From NCBI GenBank assembly GCA_011033025.1, contig WFMF01000005.1, positions 1,550,001 through 1,614,000 of the forward strand: 64,000 nt of DNA. The letters run 5' to 3'. Under the pieces are notes generated by a model. It was not told where the DNA came from, searched no databases, and worked only from the letters and a program-made list of their open reading frames with translations. This DNA is from Beroe forskalii. Its lineage: Eukaryota; Ctenophora; Nuda; Beroida; Beroidae. The translations under genes were made by a program, and so were the position numbers. Below, in pieces: positions 23,901 through 33,362 of this stretch; position 1 is the first letter of the stretch, and every line of letters starts with the position of its first letter.

Positions 23901-26900
23901 TCTTCACATTCTGGAACACTCAGTGCTTGGACATATCCCTTTGCGAATCCTAGATCGGTCATGTCGTTTGGTTCTAGAGCTAGTTGTGTTGTTACTTTTG
24001 TCAACTGTCTGACTATTATTTCACTCCAGTCGAGGACAGAGATTTGTAGAATCATTCCCTCATATCCTCGTAGCACTGTTGTTTTCCTGATGCAAGTAAT
24101 GCTTGATGATTCAATGTCTTGAGAATTTGCACTGGTCCGACTCAGGTCAATGATAATTCCTTTGTATGCCTTCAAGGTATTAACTATTTAATAGCACTCA
24201 GGAGTAAAAGGTTTGAAATTCCGATGGCAGTGATCCAGTGCCTAGATTAAAAGAAAACTCACCGTCTACCCTTTGCAGTATGGCATTCAGTGCAGACGTG
24301 GGATGCTCTCCCTCCTTGCATCCTACCCTCAGTTTCGGTGACTGCATTGGGATGTAGCAGCGCGAGTTGATGATTCGGTATGTTTCAAGAGCCTCGCCAT
24401 CAACAAGAGTGCCCCGTGGGACGAGAAAATATTCTCGGTGGTTTCAATCTGAAATTGATAAACTATGAGTTAAATGCGATGGTAAAAAGTAAAAATCTGT
24501 CTAAATATATCGTTAACCTGAACCAAGCTTTGGTGAAAATAAGATTGAAAAATGGAACTGATAGTAACTTGAATGCAATTTACCTCTTCACGTTCTGGAA
24601 CACTCATTGCTGGAACATATTGAAATGTCCCCAACCCTCTCGGTAGGCAGTCAATCAAAGTCCTTAGATTGCTAGACTAAACATAAAACCCTATAACGAT
24701 GTTATAAGTTAGTACAAAATAATATAATCCAATATATAACACGTTGTGTGGTTCTAGAGCTAGTTGTGTTGGTTGAACTGAGCAAACTGATTTGAGCTGG
24801 AAAGCAGCGCCTTTTAAAAGATTCTGGAGAATCATAATATATCACGCAACGTCATTAAAATTACCTAAGACCAACCCATAAAATATTGCGTCATTTTTCG
24901 ACAAATCAACATTAATAGCCCGCAAGAATTCGTTTTCAGTGATAGTTGACGGTGTGGTATTTCCTGACAACTCCTCAACTGTTCTGAGAGTCTTATCACA
25001 CTTATTTTCCAATTTGCAGAAGTCGCTCAAACTAAATTCTATGCCGTTTCGATGCATTTCATACAATGTATTTCAGTGTATAGGCTGTGTGTCAGGATGA
25101 AATAAAGTTGCACAAATTTTAACACAAAAAGCAAAACGACAAGACTGAACTGAGGTAGTGCTTTGTTGACTATTGAAGTTTGATTACGTATCTATCTTAC
25201 TTTAATATGAGCAATTATCGTTTCAATAAGCAGCATATAATGGACAATGTACATTGTACCAGGTGTCTTGATAATGCTGTTCATTCGTTCTTTGTAATTT
25301 GCAGCTAATCAGACATCATTCCAATATATCGTCATTATCATGAATAAACGCAAGAACTGGTGAGGGATAAGTGCTATTTCAAAAGGCTTGCTTAGTTTTC
25401 CTGAGATGGTAAACAATCAACAGCTATAGTATGGCGCAGTTGAGTGATGTAACTAGCTTAGGTATTGTGCAATATCTCAGACGGTAGATGGTCGAACACT
25501 AAAAAATTGGTTAGCTATCGAATTCAAGAAAAAATAAATTAGATAGGTATTACATTTATTAAAAAGAAATCTTAGAATATCATTCATAGTCGTGATTTAT
25601 TTCGTACTGAGACGAATTAAATTCGATGGAACTCGTCACTGAAGTCCAGGGACCACGGTTCAGGTTTTATATAGACCAGGGTGGCTGACAGTTTTCTTGA
25701 GTGACTGGCGCATCAATTGAGCAATATCACCCCCACTCAGGTGACCTGAATGACTAACATACAGAATGTACCAACCTGGTTACACTTATTGGAGGGGCTT
25801 TGTCATGGCGGCGGTGAACCCACTACCATATCACCGCTGACGTCTAGAGTGCTTAATACCCAGTGGAATAATTTTAAAAAGTGGCTGGGAATCTGTAACT
25901 AAGAGTAAAAAGAGGCTTTTTCAGCTTGGGGTAAAGACCAGCTGGTTTTGACATGTTTTCACTAGAATGACCGAAATTTAAAAAAATAAGTTCGATTGCT
26001 AGCTAGAGAAACAATAGAAACGTGCAACAATGTTTTTCATTGAATATGGTAATTATTTTAAAATGTTTATGATGGCTATTTAGATAGTTTTCACTAAAAA
26101 AGTTTGACCAAAGTCAACACAAGGAAATACCGCGGCTGGTTTAGGAATCCGGTGGCTGGTTTGGGAATGCGGTGGCTCGTTTGGGAATGCGATGGCTGGT
26201 TTGGGAATGCGGTGGGAATGCAGCTGCTGGATTCGGATTAGGCACCGGGAAAGGTCGATAATGGTATTCAGCTCTTTATCTATGAATTTCATGATTTTGA
26301 GTTCATCAATTACAGAATGTGTCCAGAAAAGCTTATTTCGTTCGAATTTAAGCTTTTTTTCGATTTCTTATTTGGAAATTTGACTGGGAATTTAATTCCT
26401 AAATTCCCCATATTATTCCACTGGGGCTTAATACCCATTACCCAGTACAGTGTATTGGGATACATCTATTATTTGAGACTACTATAAACTTTACACATTA
26501 CTCACACTGATTCAATAGTATAATCGTAGACGATCCACTGAAAACTGAGAGCAGATAGAAGTATGGAGGGAACAACACACACCACAATGGTTGCAATACC
26601 AAACGCAGTCTCATCGCTTGTCAGGTACAAGCAGCCCACAACGAGATCTGAAGAAGAGTTGAGAGTTGAGAATCATGAGCCTACCTTCAATTATGACAAT
26701 TTGAATTTAGAATAAGTTTCATTCAGAAAGTCAGAAAAGTCTATTAAGCTTTAAAATTCCTACTACCGCTACTTAAATCTAGCAAACGACTGGTTACCAT
26801 TTCTCAATAAATCAGTTTTGGTTTAAGTTGGCTGAAAACACCCAGTAAGCTGGTATTTAGATTTTGGTTTAGTTAACGAGTCGTTTCTTATTTCAGACTA

Positions 26901-27328
26901 CCACTAATTCAGACTACTTACTTATTATGTTTTCAGTACCTGATACAGGATCAGCGACGCTGAGAACCACTGCTGATGTGTAGTAAGCGAGGTCATAGAG
27001 AAGGTGAAGGGTCTGGAATGATAAGCCCATGGCAACACGCTGCCATCTTACAAATACCTACATTCATGTGACATCCTATAGCTCAATTAGTTAAATGGTT
27101 ATACTGATATTACTGTATCATCATTTAGAGGATTCTACCTACTCATCACAAAGTTGCAATGTAAAATTTAGCAGTGTGAAAGGATCTATTACCAGATACT
27201 ATCTTCAATGAGGAGGGGTGCCAATTATCATCAATTCTTATTGAGCTGTTGGCAATGTTTTCATTAATGCTGTTAGGTGGGTACTTATTGTAATAACTAT
27301 CAGTGTTTGGTGCAGATTGCAGAGTCAT
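11979..27328 (-). CDS. XKR: XK-related membrane protein (complete, 13 exons)
   Basis: Exons, high to low: 27200-27328, 26940-27012, 26506-26647, 19703-19842, 17364-17446, 16906-17004, 14392-14459, 14108-14252, 13617-13783, 13120-13229, 12769-13003, 12354-12626, 11979-12096. All join in phase to about 593 residues with GT-AG introns. Family signatures: VPSILLSALSFQWIVYDYT (second membrane segment and loop), DAALLRL continuing into EATPQLLLQLYI (the XKR core), and YYK followed by CLHPSEN near the C-terminus. About eight hydrophobic segments are visible, with a Pro-rich polar loop (TKPPPPSDIKPPSPPQDN) between the second and third. XK-family proteins sit in the plasma membrane and several are phospholipid scramblases; some (XKR4, 8, 9) are activated by caspase cleavage. 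I see no obvious DxxD site in the C-terminal tail. Introns hold MITEs, minisatellites and a nested gene. The exon 5 donor (cat|gttggt) and exon 1 donor (ata|gtatct) are the weakest calls. Confidence 0.92.
13562..13630 (-). repeat. Duplicated XKR exon 9 splice donor
   Basis: The true exon 9 end (minus strand cgcgcagcctc|gtgagta, boundary 13617/13616) is repeated 43 bp further into the intron as cgcgcagcctc|gtgagta (boundary 13574/13573). The decoy has an equally good GTGAGTA donor and the same last exon bases. Because 43 is not a multiple of three and TGA follows at once, using the decoy would truncate the protein. Confidence 0.75.
15087..15587. mobile_element. 0.5 kb MITE, TA target site, CCTTAGTACC ends
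   Basis: Left end CCTTAGTACCAGAAATATAG and its exact inverse at the right end are flanked by TA (15085-15086 and 15588-15589). The arms continue with repeated AATTAAGGCGA words. The centre is T-rich and non-coding. It sits in XKR intron 6. Confidence 0.85.
16201..16324. promoter_or_regulatory. Five CACGTG E-boxes in 124 bp (XKR intron 6)
   Basis: CACGTG occurs at 16201, 16235, 16280, 16295 and 16319. Two have the extended GGTCACGTG form. CACGTG is the core site of bHLH-ZIP factors (MYC/MAX, USF, MITF/TFE); TCACGTGA-like flanks fit the MITF/TFE and USF classes. Whether it acts as an intronic enhancer or promoter is inference. Confidence 0.45.
17480..17585. mobile_element. 106-bp palindromic element with GACCGTATACC ends
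   Basis: GTGACCGTATACC at 17480 is inverted as GGTATACGGTCAC ending near 17583. The interior holds hinge words gaggcgacagccgag and gaggcgtgccgag. A related end (gagaccgtataacc) recurs at 17772. It is a short MITE-like palindrome between XKR exons 4 and 5. Confidence 0.55.
18127..18729. mobile_element. 0.6 kb element built from TGTCCCAATTGTCCC repeats with inverted ends
   Basis: The left end GGGGGAGTTTCACTGTCCCA is inverted at the right end (ggacagtgaaaccccccc). Subterminal DNA is filled with tgtcccatttgtcccaaatg words in one sense and their complement near the left arm. In one frame the array reads as repeated PFVPIVP, but this is a by-product of the repeat, not a gene. It is a foldback-like non-autonomous element in XKR intron 4. 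Confidence 0.65.
19843..21103. other. XKR intron 3, distal part
   Basis: AT-rich intron without recognisable exons. It holds one copy of the TGACGTCA-type dispersed repeat (core 20778-20785, preceded by gtaggcggtg). Confidence 0.35.
21104..21318 (+). repeat. Left member of an inverted 0.2 kb repeat pair
   Basis: Starts near gtcggcgtcagtagtgatat and ends at ctggacttcagtgac. Its inverse lies at 25635-25845 with many substitutions and a few indels, so the pair is not new. Shared words include caggttggtacattc, gtcattcaggt and ccgtggtccctggacttcag. It could be a SINE- or MITE-like dispersed repeat inserted twice, or the ends of one large unit. Confidence 0.6.
21896..25057 (-). CDS. Nested multi-exon gene: tandem two-exon cassette, unrecognised 157-residue domain
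   Basis: Within XKR intron 3, same strand. A cassette of exon A (187 nt) and exon B (284 nt) repeats every ~684 bp: A exons 24263-24448, 23579-23765, 22895-23081, 22211-22397; B exons 23900-24183, 23216-23499, 22532-22815 and a final diverged one 21896-22131 carrying the stop. A enters at phase 0 and exits at phase 1; B enters at phase 1 and exits at phase 0, so each cassette adds 157 codons without changing frame. A reads NVFLIPRGTLVDGEPLETYR and later GCKEGEHPTSALNAILQRVY; B reads KAYKGIIIDLSRTSANSQD, later DWSEIIVRQLTKVTTQLALE and GYVQALSVPECEE. Upstream lie a start-like exon (24865-25057, MHRNGIEFSLSDFCKLENKC) and degenerate pieces of B (about 24593-24810). The first A copy is one base short and probably out of frame. 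I do not recognise the domain; no signal peptide or membrane segment is visible. It may be a young gene or a decaying fragment. Confidence 0.6.
25635..25845 (-). repeat. Right member of the inverted 0.2 kb repeat pair
   Basis: Inverse of 21104-21318; it runs from gtcactgaagtccagggacc to tatcaccgctgacgtc. The two members bracket the nested cassette array. Confidence 0.6.
26132..26222 (+). repeat. GGTGGCTGGTTTGGGAATGC minisatellite
   Basis: About five units of 18-20 bp in XKR intron 3, just beyond exon 3. Confidence 0.7.
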
Positions 27329-27722
27329 ATTATGGGAGCTTGTTCCAAACTTTGAGTCCCTTCTTTAAAAGCTTTAAAATGAAATAATGGGCATTCAGAC
27401 ACTTCAAAAATTTCAATTTTCAAAGATATTCACCAGGAGTGATAGTAATAATTTATGAAATATAGAATAGAATGACATGAGATAAAAAGAATATTACATT
27501 TTAGTTAATCTGAATTTAACTTCTAAGGTTCTACATATAAAAATCTAACAAAAACTTAAGACAGAAAGATGGAAGTAGTGAATAAAAATAAATTATTGCA
27601 TGGGAAATACTATAAATAAAGATCTTAAAAACAATATTTGCAAATAATAAATTAATAACCAGTATAATAATGATAACTATCTGAACAGGCTCAATATACA
27701 CGTATAATAGCACAGTATATAT

Positions 27723-27908
27723 GTACTTTAGAGGCGTAAGACGAACACGCAGACAATATAGAGCCCTGCGAGAGCAGGGCTCTATATAATATTTAAATGT
27801 CGACAGCGCAGCTGGAGACATTTAAATGATTTAGAGTGCAAGGCGAAGCGAAGCTGAGCCGAGTGCTTTAAATCATATTTCTGCGGTGAGTTTGAGCCTC
27901 TAAAGTAC
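27723..27908. mobile_element. 186-bp MITE with GTACTTTAGAGGC ends
   Basis: GTACTTTAGAGGC at the left is inverted as GCCTCTAAAGTAC at the right. Internal palindromes (gagccctgcgagagcagggctc, counted as 11-base arms; catttaaatg) and a GAGGCGAAGC-type hinge (aggcgaagcgaagctgagcc) fill the centre. It lies upstream of XKR. Confidence 0.65.
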
Positions 27909-28905
27909 TATAGTAGTCGAACGGTGTATACAAGACACACCCTGTACACAACAAGCAAACATTACCTTATATGGTAATAAGCAAATTGCTTGTTTACACA
28001 TAACAAAAAAGCGCAGAACTCAGCCGTTTTTTTGAGCAATTTTGATCAAACCTTCAGGATATTACGGGCAACATATGACAAACACAATCCTGGAGTAGCT
28101 AACATTTTTGACCTTCAGAAGTCGAGATATGGCAAATTAGCCGGTTTTATGTTTTCAAGTCATCGTTTAAGAACTGGCTTTTCGGTCATAACTCCACTTT
28201 CGGAGCTCAAAAATGAATCTAAACTTTACTGAGATGTTGCTCTCATCGAGCTCTAAATATCCTGAAAGTTTCATCAAGTTTGCTCAAAAAAACCTCGGAG
28301 ATATGCATATTTTTGTAACGCAAATGTAAAGGTCACATAGATTTGTATTTAAATTGGTATTAAATTAGAGTGTGTCATAACAAACACATGATATAAAGCG
28401 CGTGTGGTAACACGACTCTACGCATATAGTACTACCCTCTAAATCGGTCTAAACCTGTCGTGAGACTACTATAATATCATCATGATGCCAAATGATGTCA
28501 ATCTTATAATATATCATATCATGATTGTTTATCAATAGCATTTTGAGAATAATCCAGCCAAAATTGAGTGATCCATTAGAATTACATCTTTAATCTTCTA
28601 ACATGTCCATGAAAATAACATTGTGGAAGGTGATCAACTCAATTCAAATTCGAATCCCTTATTTAAAGTTGCAAATCGTGTTTCTCTGTATGCCACGCCC
28701 CATGACAACACATGCACAAGGGGAAAATTGCCTGCTATCATTCCCTAATATGCTTATACAGTGAAATATTTCAGAGGGAGGAACTCTGAAAAGTTTCATA
28801 ACATCATGCTAGATGTAATAATCCTGTTATCATGCATATGTAGTAAATATAAAGTGGTGAATATAGATCAAAAACGGTCTCACTCAATTTAATTAGCGCT
28901 TTAAT
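27909..28905. other. Gene-free stretch upstream of XKR
   Basis: No exon with convincing splice signals is visible. A + strand open frame at 27990-28232 lacks family resemblance and is probably chance. XKR 5' untranslated exons or promoter may lie here. Confidence 0.35.
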
Positions 28906-29069
28906 CACGTGACTGATGACGTATGTGTACCACGTGACATGCATTACCCATCCCTGGCCCCTTATCTTGATCACGTGACCTATTCTTATCACATGACCGC
29001 ATCCAGAATCACATCATGATCACGTGACGAGCACTGTCGGTTCTTATCAGCGACAAATCAGATCACGTG
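28906..29069. promoter_or_regulatory. Five CACGTG E-boxes in 164 bp upstream of XKR
   Basis: CACGTG at 28906, 28931, 28972, 29021 and 29064, four of them inside ATCACGTGA or GATCACGTGA. A near-miss (tcacatgac) lies at 28989. The cluster is about 1.6 kb upstream of the XKR start codon on the minus strand. The form TCACGTGA is typical of MITF/TFE and USF sites. A regulatory role is inference. Confidence 0.45.
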
Positions 29070-30312
29070 ATTTCCTGCTTGGGCCAAAATTGTCATGAAA
29101 AGTGCACCGCATACCTTAATAGAACGATCACAACACGAATATGTTGCTAGAAATAAGTTCAACAACCATTTTACCAAGAAGAAGTTCAATTTCAACATAA
29201 TAGTTTATTTATTTCCCGCTTCGTCGACATTTTTTTTCTTTTTGAGTAAAGCAAAACTGTTGAGCTCTTGCAGATCACGTAAGTTGGTAAAATTGGCAGA
29301 CACATGTATGTCACTCAAATATCCAGAATTTTTTACCAATGCGTCAATATCAAGCATTTTGGTCATTGGTCAACTTGATATCGGAAATCATCAAAAGTAC
29401 TTGCTATCATTAATACTCTAACGTAGGGTTATACCGTGAATAGAAAAGAGTATTATATGAAAGGATTATAGAAATTTATATTTTAGGTAGAGAAACGTTG
29501 ATCTTTTCAAAGGTTTCTAGTTAATTCATGCCGTAACACTGTGAAATCAAAAGGACACCCAGCATATGGAAATTATATGATGACCTGACTTTGCCACGAT
29601 ATGCTTCATATGAAATGAGACAAGCCGTTTAAAGTGTCTTATTTTTTCTCAACTTTATTACTCCCTGAGCGATTCCAAGAAAATTGAACCCGCCACTAAG
29701 CATTTCAAGCCATACATTGCTACAAAGGAAACTAAGGCACGTTCATTTCTTAAACTTCACCGTCCTATGGCATTTGTCTAGTTTCCGAATTGAAACGTAT
29801 TACAAATATTATCGCATATATATACTTATATATATGTTAGACTGGTTGAATGAAAGCCCTCCTTGTGAACTATGAACCCTTGGAATTTTTCAGATATTTC
29901 ACATTCCGCAAAACAATGCGGGATTCGTTCCTGCAAGGAGGAATCGTAATTTTCTGGGAATATTCACAAAATTTGTGAACTTTTGAGGAATATGATATGT
30001 TACTTATATACCTATAGTTAGTATTTATAGCATTTGAGCAAAATATTGTCTTGGAAAATATTCCCAAGCTCATATAACGGTTTTTACATGCTGATTATTG
30101 AAAGCTCTCTTGGCACAAGCGACTTTTTCTTCAATAAATAACAGAATAGAGCCGCTGGAAATCATCGCCCAGTGATCAGGTTGTCAATAGATAATATATA
30201 TCTATATATAACGCATAATAACAAGCTCATCATCTCACTGCACGATGATCCCTCAACTATAGTCGGCATGCGATAGTCGGCGTGTGTGGCAGCTGCATTT
30301 ACACTTGTTAAA

Positions 30313-30433
30313 ATGTCATCACAGTTTAGGGATAGTGTTCACCGTGCTGTTACTCCCCTGTTACAACCCTGCCACGGTAAATCCATCCCCTGTTACAGAA
30401 GGGAGCAGGGAATTCGCAGCTATACAGAACGCA
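30313..30433 (+). CDS. Candidate first exon, unknown product
   Basis: ATG at 30313 opens 40 codons (MSSQFRDSVHRAVTPLLQPC, then HGKSIPCYRREQGIRSYTER) ending at a strong donor, CGCA|GTAAGTGTG. The composition looks coding, but I find no partner exon downstream and do not recognise the product. It may be chance. Confidence 0.25.
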
Positions 30434-33281
30434 GTAAGTGTGAAGCTGGAGGTAAACAAATATATGCCACTCTACCTAAGTGTGAAGATCGTGATGTTAA
30501 ATATACCACGCGTTCTGTGCGCACGGGCACAAAAATAGAGAATTTTGCATTTTTGTGTCACGGAGTTACAACTTAGAATCGTAGAAATCGCGTCATGTTC
30601 AACCAGCTAATCGTATCTGGCACGATATTTATTAAGGTAGATACCCATGGGATGAAGTTCGCCCGAAACACGGGCGCAGCTTATGCCTAAGGGTGTGATA
30701 TTCTGATGAAGGGTTAGGGAGGTGAAAAGCATTCTCGTGTGTTATATAAAAGGTGAGGTTGTTCAGCAACTTACAGTTCATCTGAACGTGCTGAACGTTT
30801 TGACTGCTTTTGTGAGAATATGATTATCATATTATCAGGATTTACAGGAACTTAGATTATCACTAACTTGCACCAGTGCTGTACTCTGTTTATCCATTCT
30901 CTCTCAGGACCCTTTTTATTGGTCTGTCACAGCTCACAATCCACTGTACACTGTACAGTGTACAGTCATCATTCAGTCTCTCTCCTCTTTCATTGAAGTC
31001 TCCTTCCCTGCAATGATGAAAATCACATTACACAAAACAAACACACACGTTCACAAGTACACTACCGGATATGACATAATTTGAACCTTAATTAGTTCCA
31101 TCATGGAATATACCTTCACAAAAGATAAATCTAAGGTAATTACTTAATTAAGCAATGAAACACATAAATATATTAAAACCAAACAGAAATGAATGTTTTC
31201 GGTAGGAAGTACCTTCATCTGACAGTGTTCTAGTCTTTACCATCAAGATCTGGATAAGACCACTTTCCATATTTCTTAGCTTCTAGGGAATGTAGTTCAT
31301 TAGATTGATGACTCAGTCTCTATTTATTGTAATTACTTATTTGTTACCACCCTTTTTGTTATCACGAAGTGCTTTTATTAATTGTGATCCACTTCTTCAG
31401 TCCTCACTTCTTATCTTATTGATTCATTAGAACGCAAAACTTAAGAAAACTTCTGTTTCAAAATTTTCAATCAAATTTGAGAACTGAACATGATGTATAT
31501 TTTTGAGTAATCATCCGTTGTTTCATTAAACGAGTTCGCAACTCATTGATTTATTATGGACATGAAATGTAAATTTTTGAATCTAACCGTTCGTGACCTA
31601 CTACACAGTTTTCAACACAATAACTTAAAAAGTACAATTAAAAATGTTGAACATTCTGGAATGATGTGCTCAAACATTTACCAAATTCCTGTCATTGGAT
31701 TGGACTGCCTTGAACTTTTGAACTTTTCGTTTATGAAAAGTATCATAAAATGTGAAATGAATAGGATAGCCATAGAACGCAGCAAATGATATATAGCTTT
31801 AGAGTTTCTGACATTTTCATCATTGAAGCATGGCTCAGGAATAAAAAAGCTTAAAGTGTGGTCTTGGCTTAGAATTCAGTACAAAATAGGAACATCTATC
31901 TGGCATCATCGGGTAATTTCCTAAAATCCTGAATTTTCCCATTTTCTTAGAATGGGCCGTGTTCGTGATTTCACTACATATGAGATAGTGTGTCGGACGC
32001 ACTCACCAGTAGCCGTGCGGCCTGTTGACGTGTGACACTTCACTCAAAATTCCCACTACCACTTGTTGTCACTTTCCGTGGGTTTTAGAACACTATAGGC
32101 GGACACTACTCAACGGACACTATAGGCGGTCGCGGGCCATGCTATTCCCGTGGTTTGGAATGGCGAATGGCCGATTTAACAAAACCGTTTGTTCCTCCGT
32201 TTCACCACTTTCCCATGCTCGAAAATACAGCTACGTTCGTGATTGGTCATCATCTGCCGAATATAAGATAGTAAGATAGTCATTGGTCGGCCGGTCCGCC
32301 AGTCACGGAGTACTTGATGATCATTTAAAGCGACATATTTTGTGAAAAGCAACAGAGGAGTTAGAGTCGGCAAAGCTTCACGTTATGCATTCCATGATTC
32401 ACCTTCACTGTTTAATATTCTACATACTGTGCCTCTGGCTAACAGAGGCGCAATATAAAAAAATAACCTGTACGTTTACTTTTTGTTGTTCTTTTTTAAA
32501 GTTTGAATACCAGGGAAATCACAAATCACCCTACTAAGATAAAAGGAATAAGCCAGGTCTGAAGAGCTGTGGAGGTACGTAGAAGTCATGCTCCCGCGGG
32601 CTGAACACTATCCCTGGAATGTTTTAAAAACCGAGAAACCTTTGCTAAATGGCAAAGACCTTAGACCGCAATTCCTTACTCAGTCAGGTGATGAAAATAT
32701 CAAAAAAATATATATGTTCTGCGCTATCATCATGCGCTCAAAGTTATTTTTATGAATTATCCACGTCCTGTAAATGTTATCCCACTCAAATGGATCACGA
32801 ACTTTTAGTAGAACATTCTTACTCCTTTTGTCCACTCTTGTCTACGGCAGAGCGCCATTGTCTATTTGATAACTTGAGTAGTGATGCGAATAATATGCCC
32901 TTCAGTAGCTATCTGCCTGGGAAAATAGCTAAAATTTGACTTAGAAATGTTCTGACCCCGAGCAGTGATCTCAATGACTCTGCTGCCACATCTTCTCAAT
33001 CTTTGAAGCCCTGTATCCCTTTGTGGAAGGTTACACCCCTCCTTAGGGGTACAGGCGTAGTTTAGATTAACAAAATACGAATGCGATGCACCTAAGGATT
33101 CGTAAGGCCACCCTTGAATGAAAGTGAGAACAAGCAGAAAGTATTGACCCTTGCTAGCTTAAACCCCTCGTGAAACGTTGGCCACAATGAGACCAAAATC
33201 ACCCTTTATCTGTTCCTGTTATCGGGAGTGAGGTGATGGAGCCTTCCAAAGCACTGTTTAAGATCAATTCACAGGCAATAG

Positions 33282-33362
33282 GCTATAGGCACTAGGCACA
33301 AGGCACTAGGCAATAGGCACTAGGCAATATGCACTAGGCAATATGCACTAGACGATAGGCTG
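33282..33362 (+). repeat. GCACTAGGCAATAG minisatellite
   Basis: About six units of 14 bp with small variants (gcacaag, atatgcac). Confidence 0.7.

Noticed and set aside
30284-30576. Overlapping frames of 84 and 96 codons taken whole as genes
   Set aside because: Only the part from the ATG at 30313 to the GTAAGT donor has exon-like limits; the rest reads through probable intron.
33282-33362. GCACTAGGCAATAG tandem units considered as a CRISPR-like array
   Set aside because: Units are contiguous without unique spacers, and the context is an animal genome.
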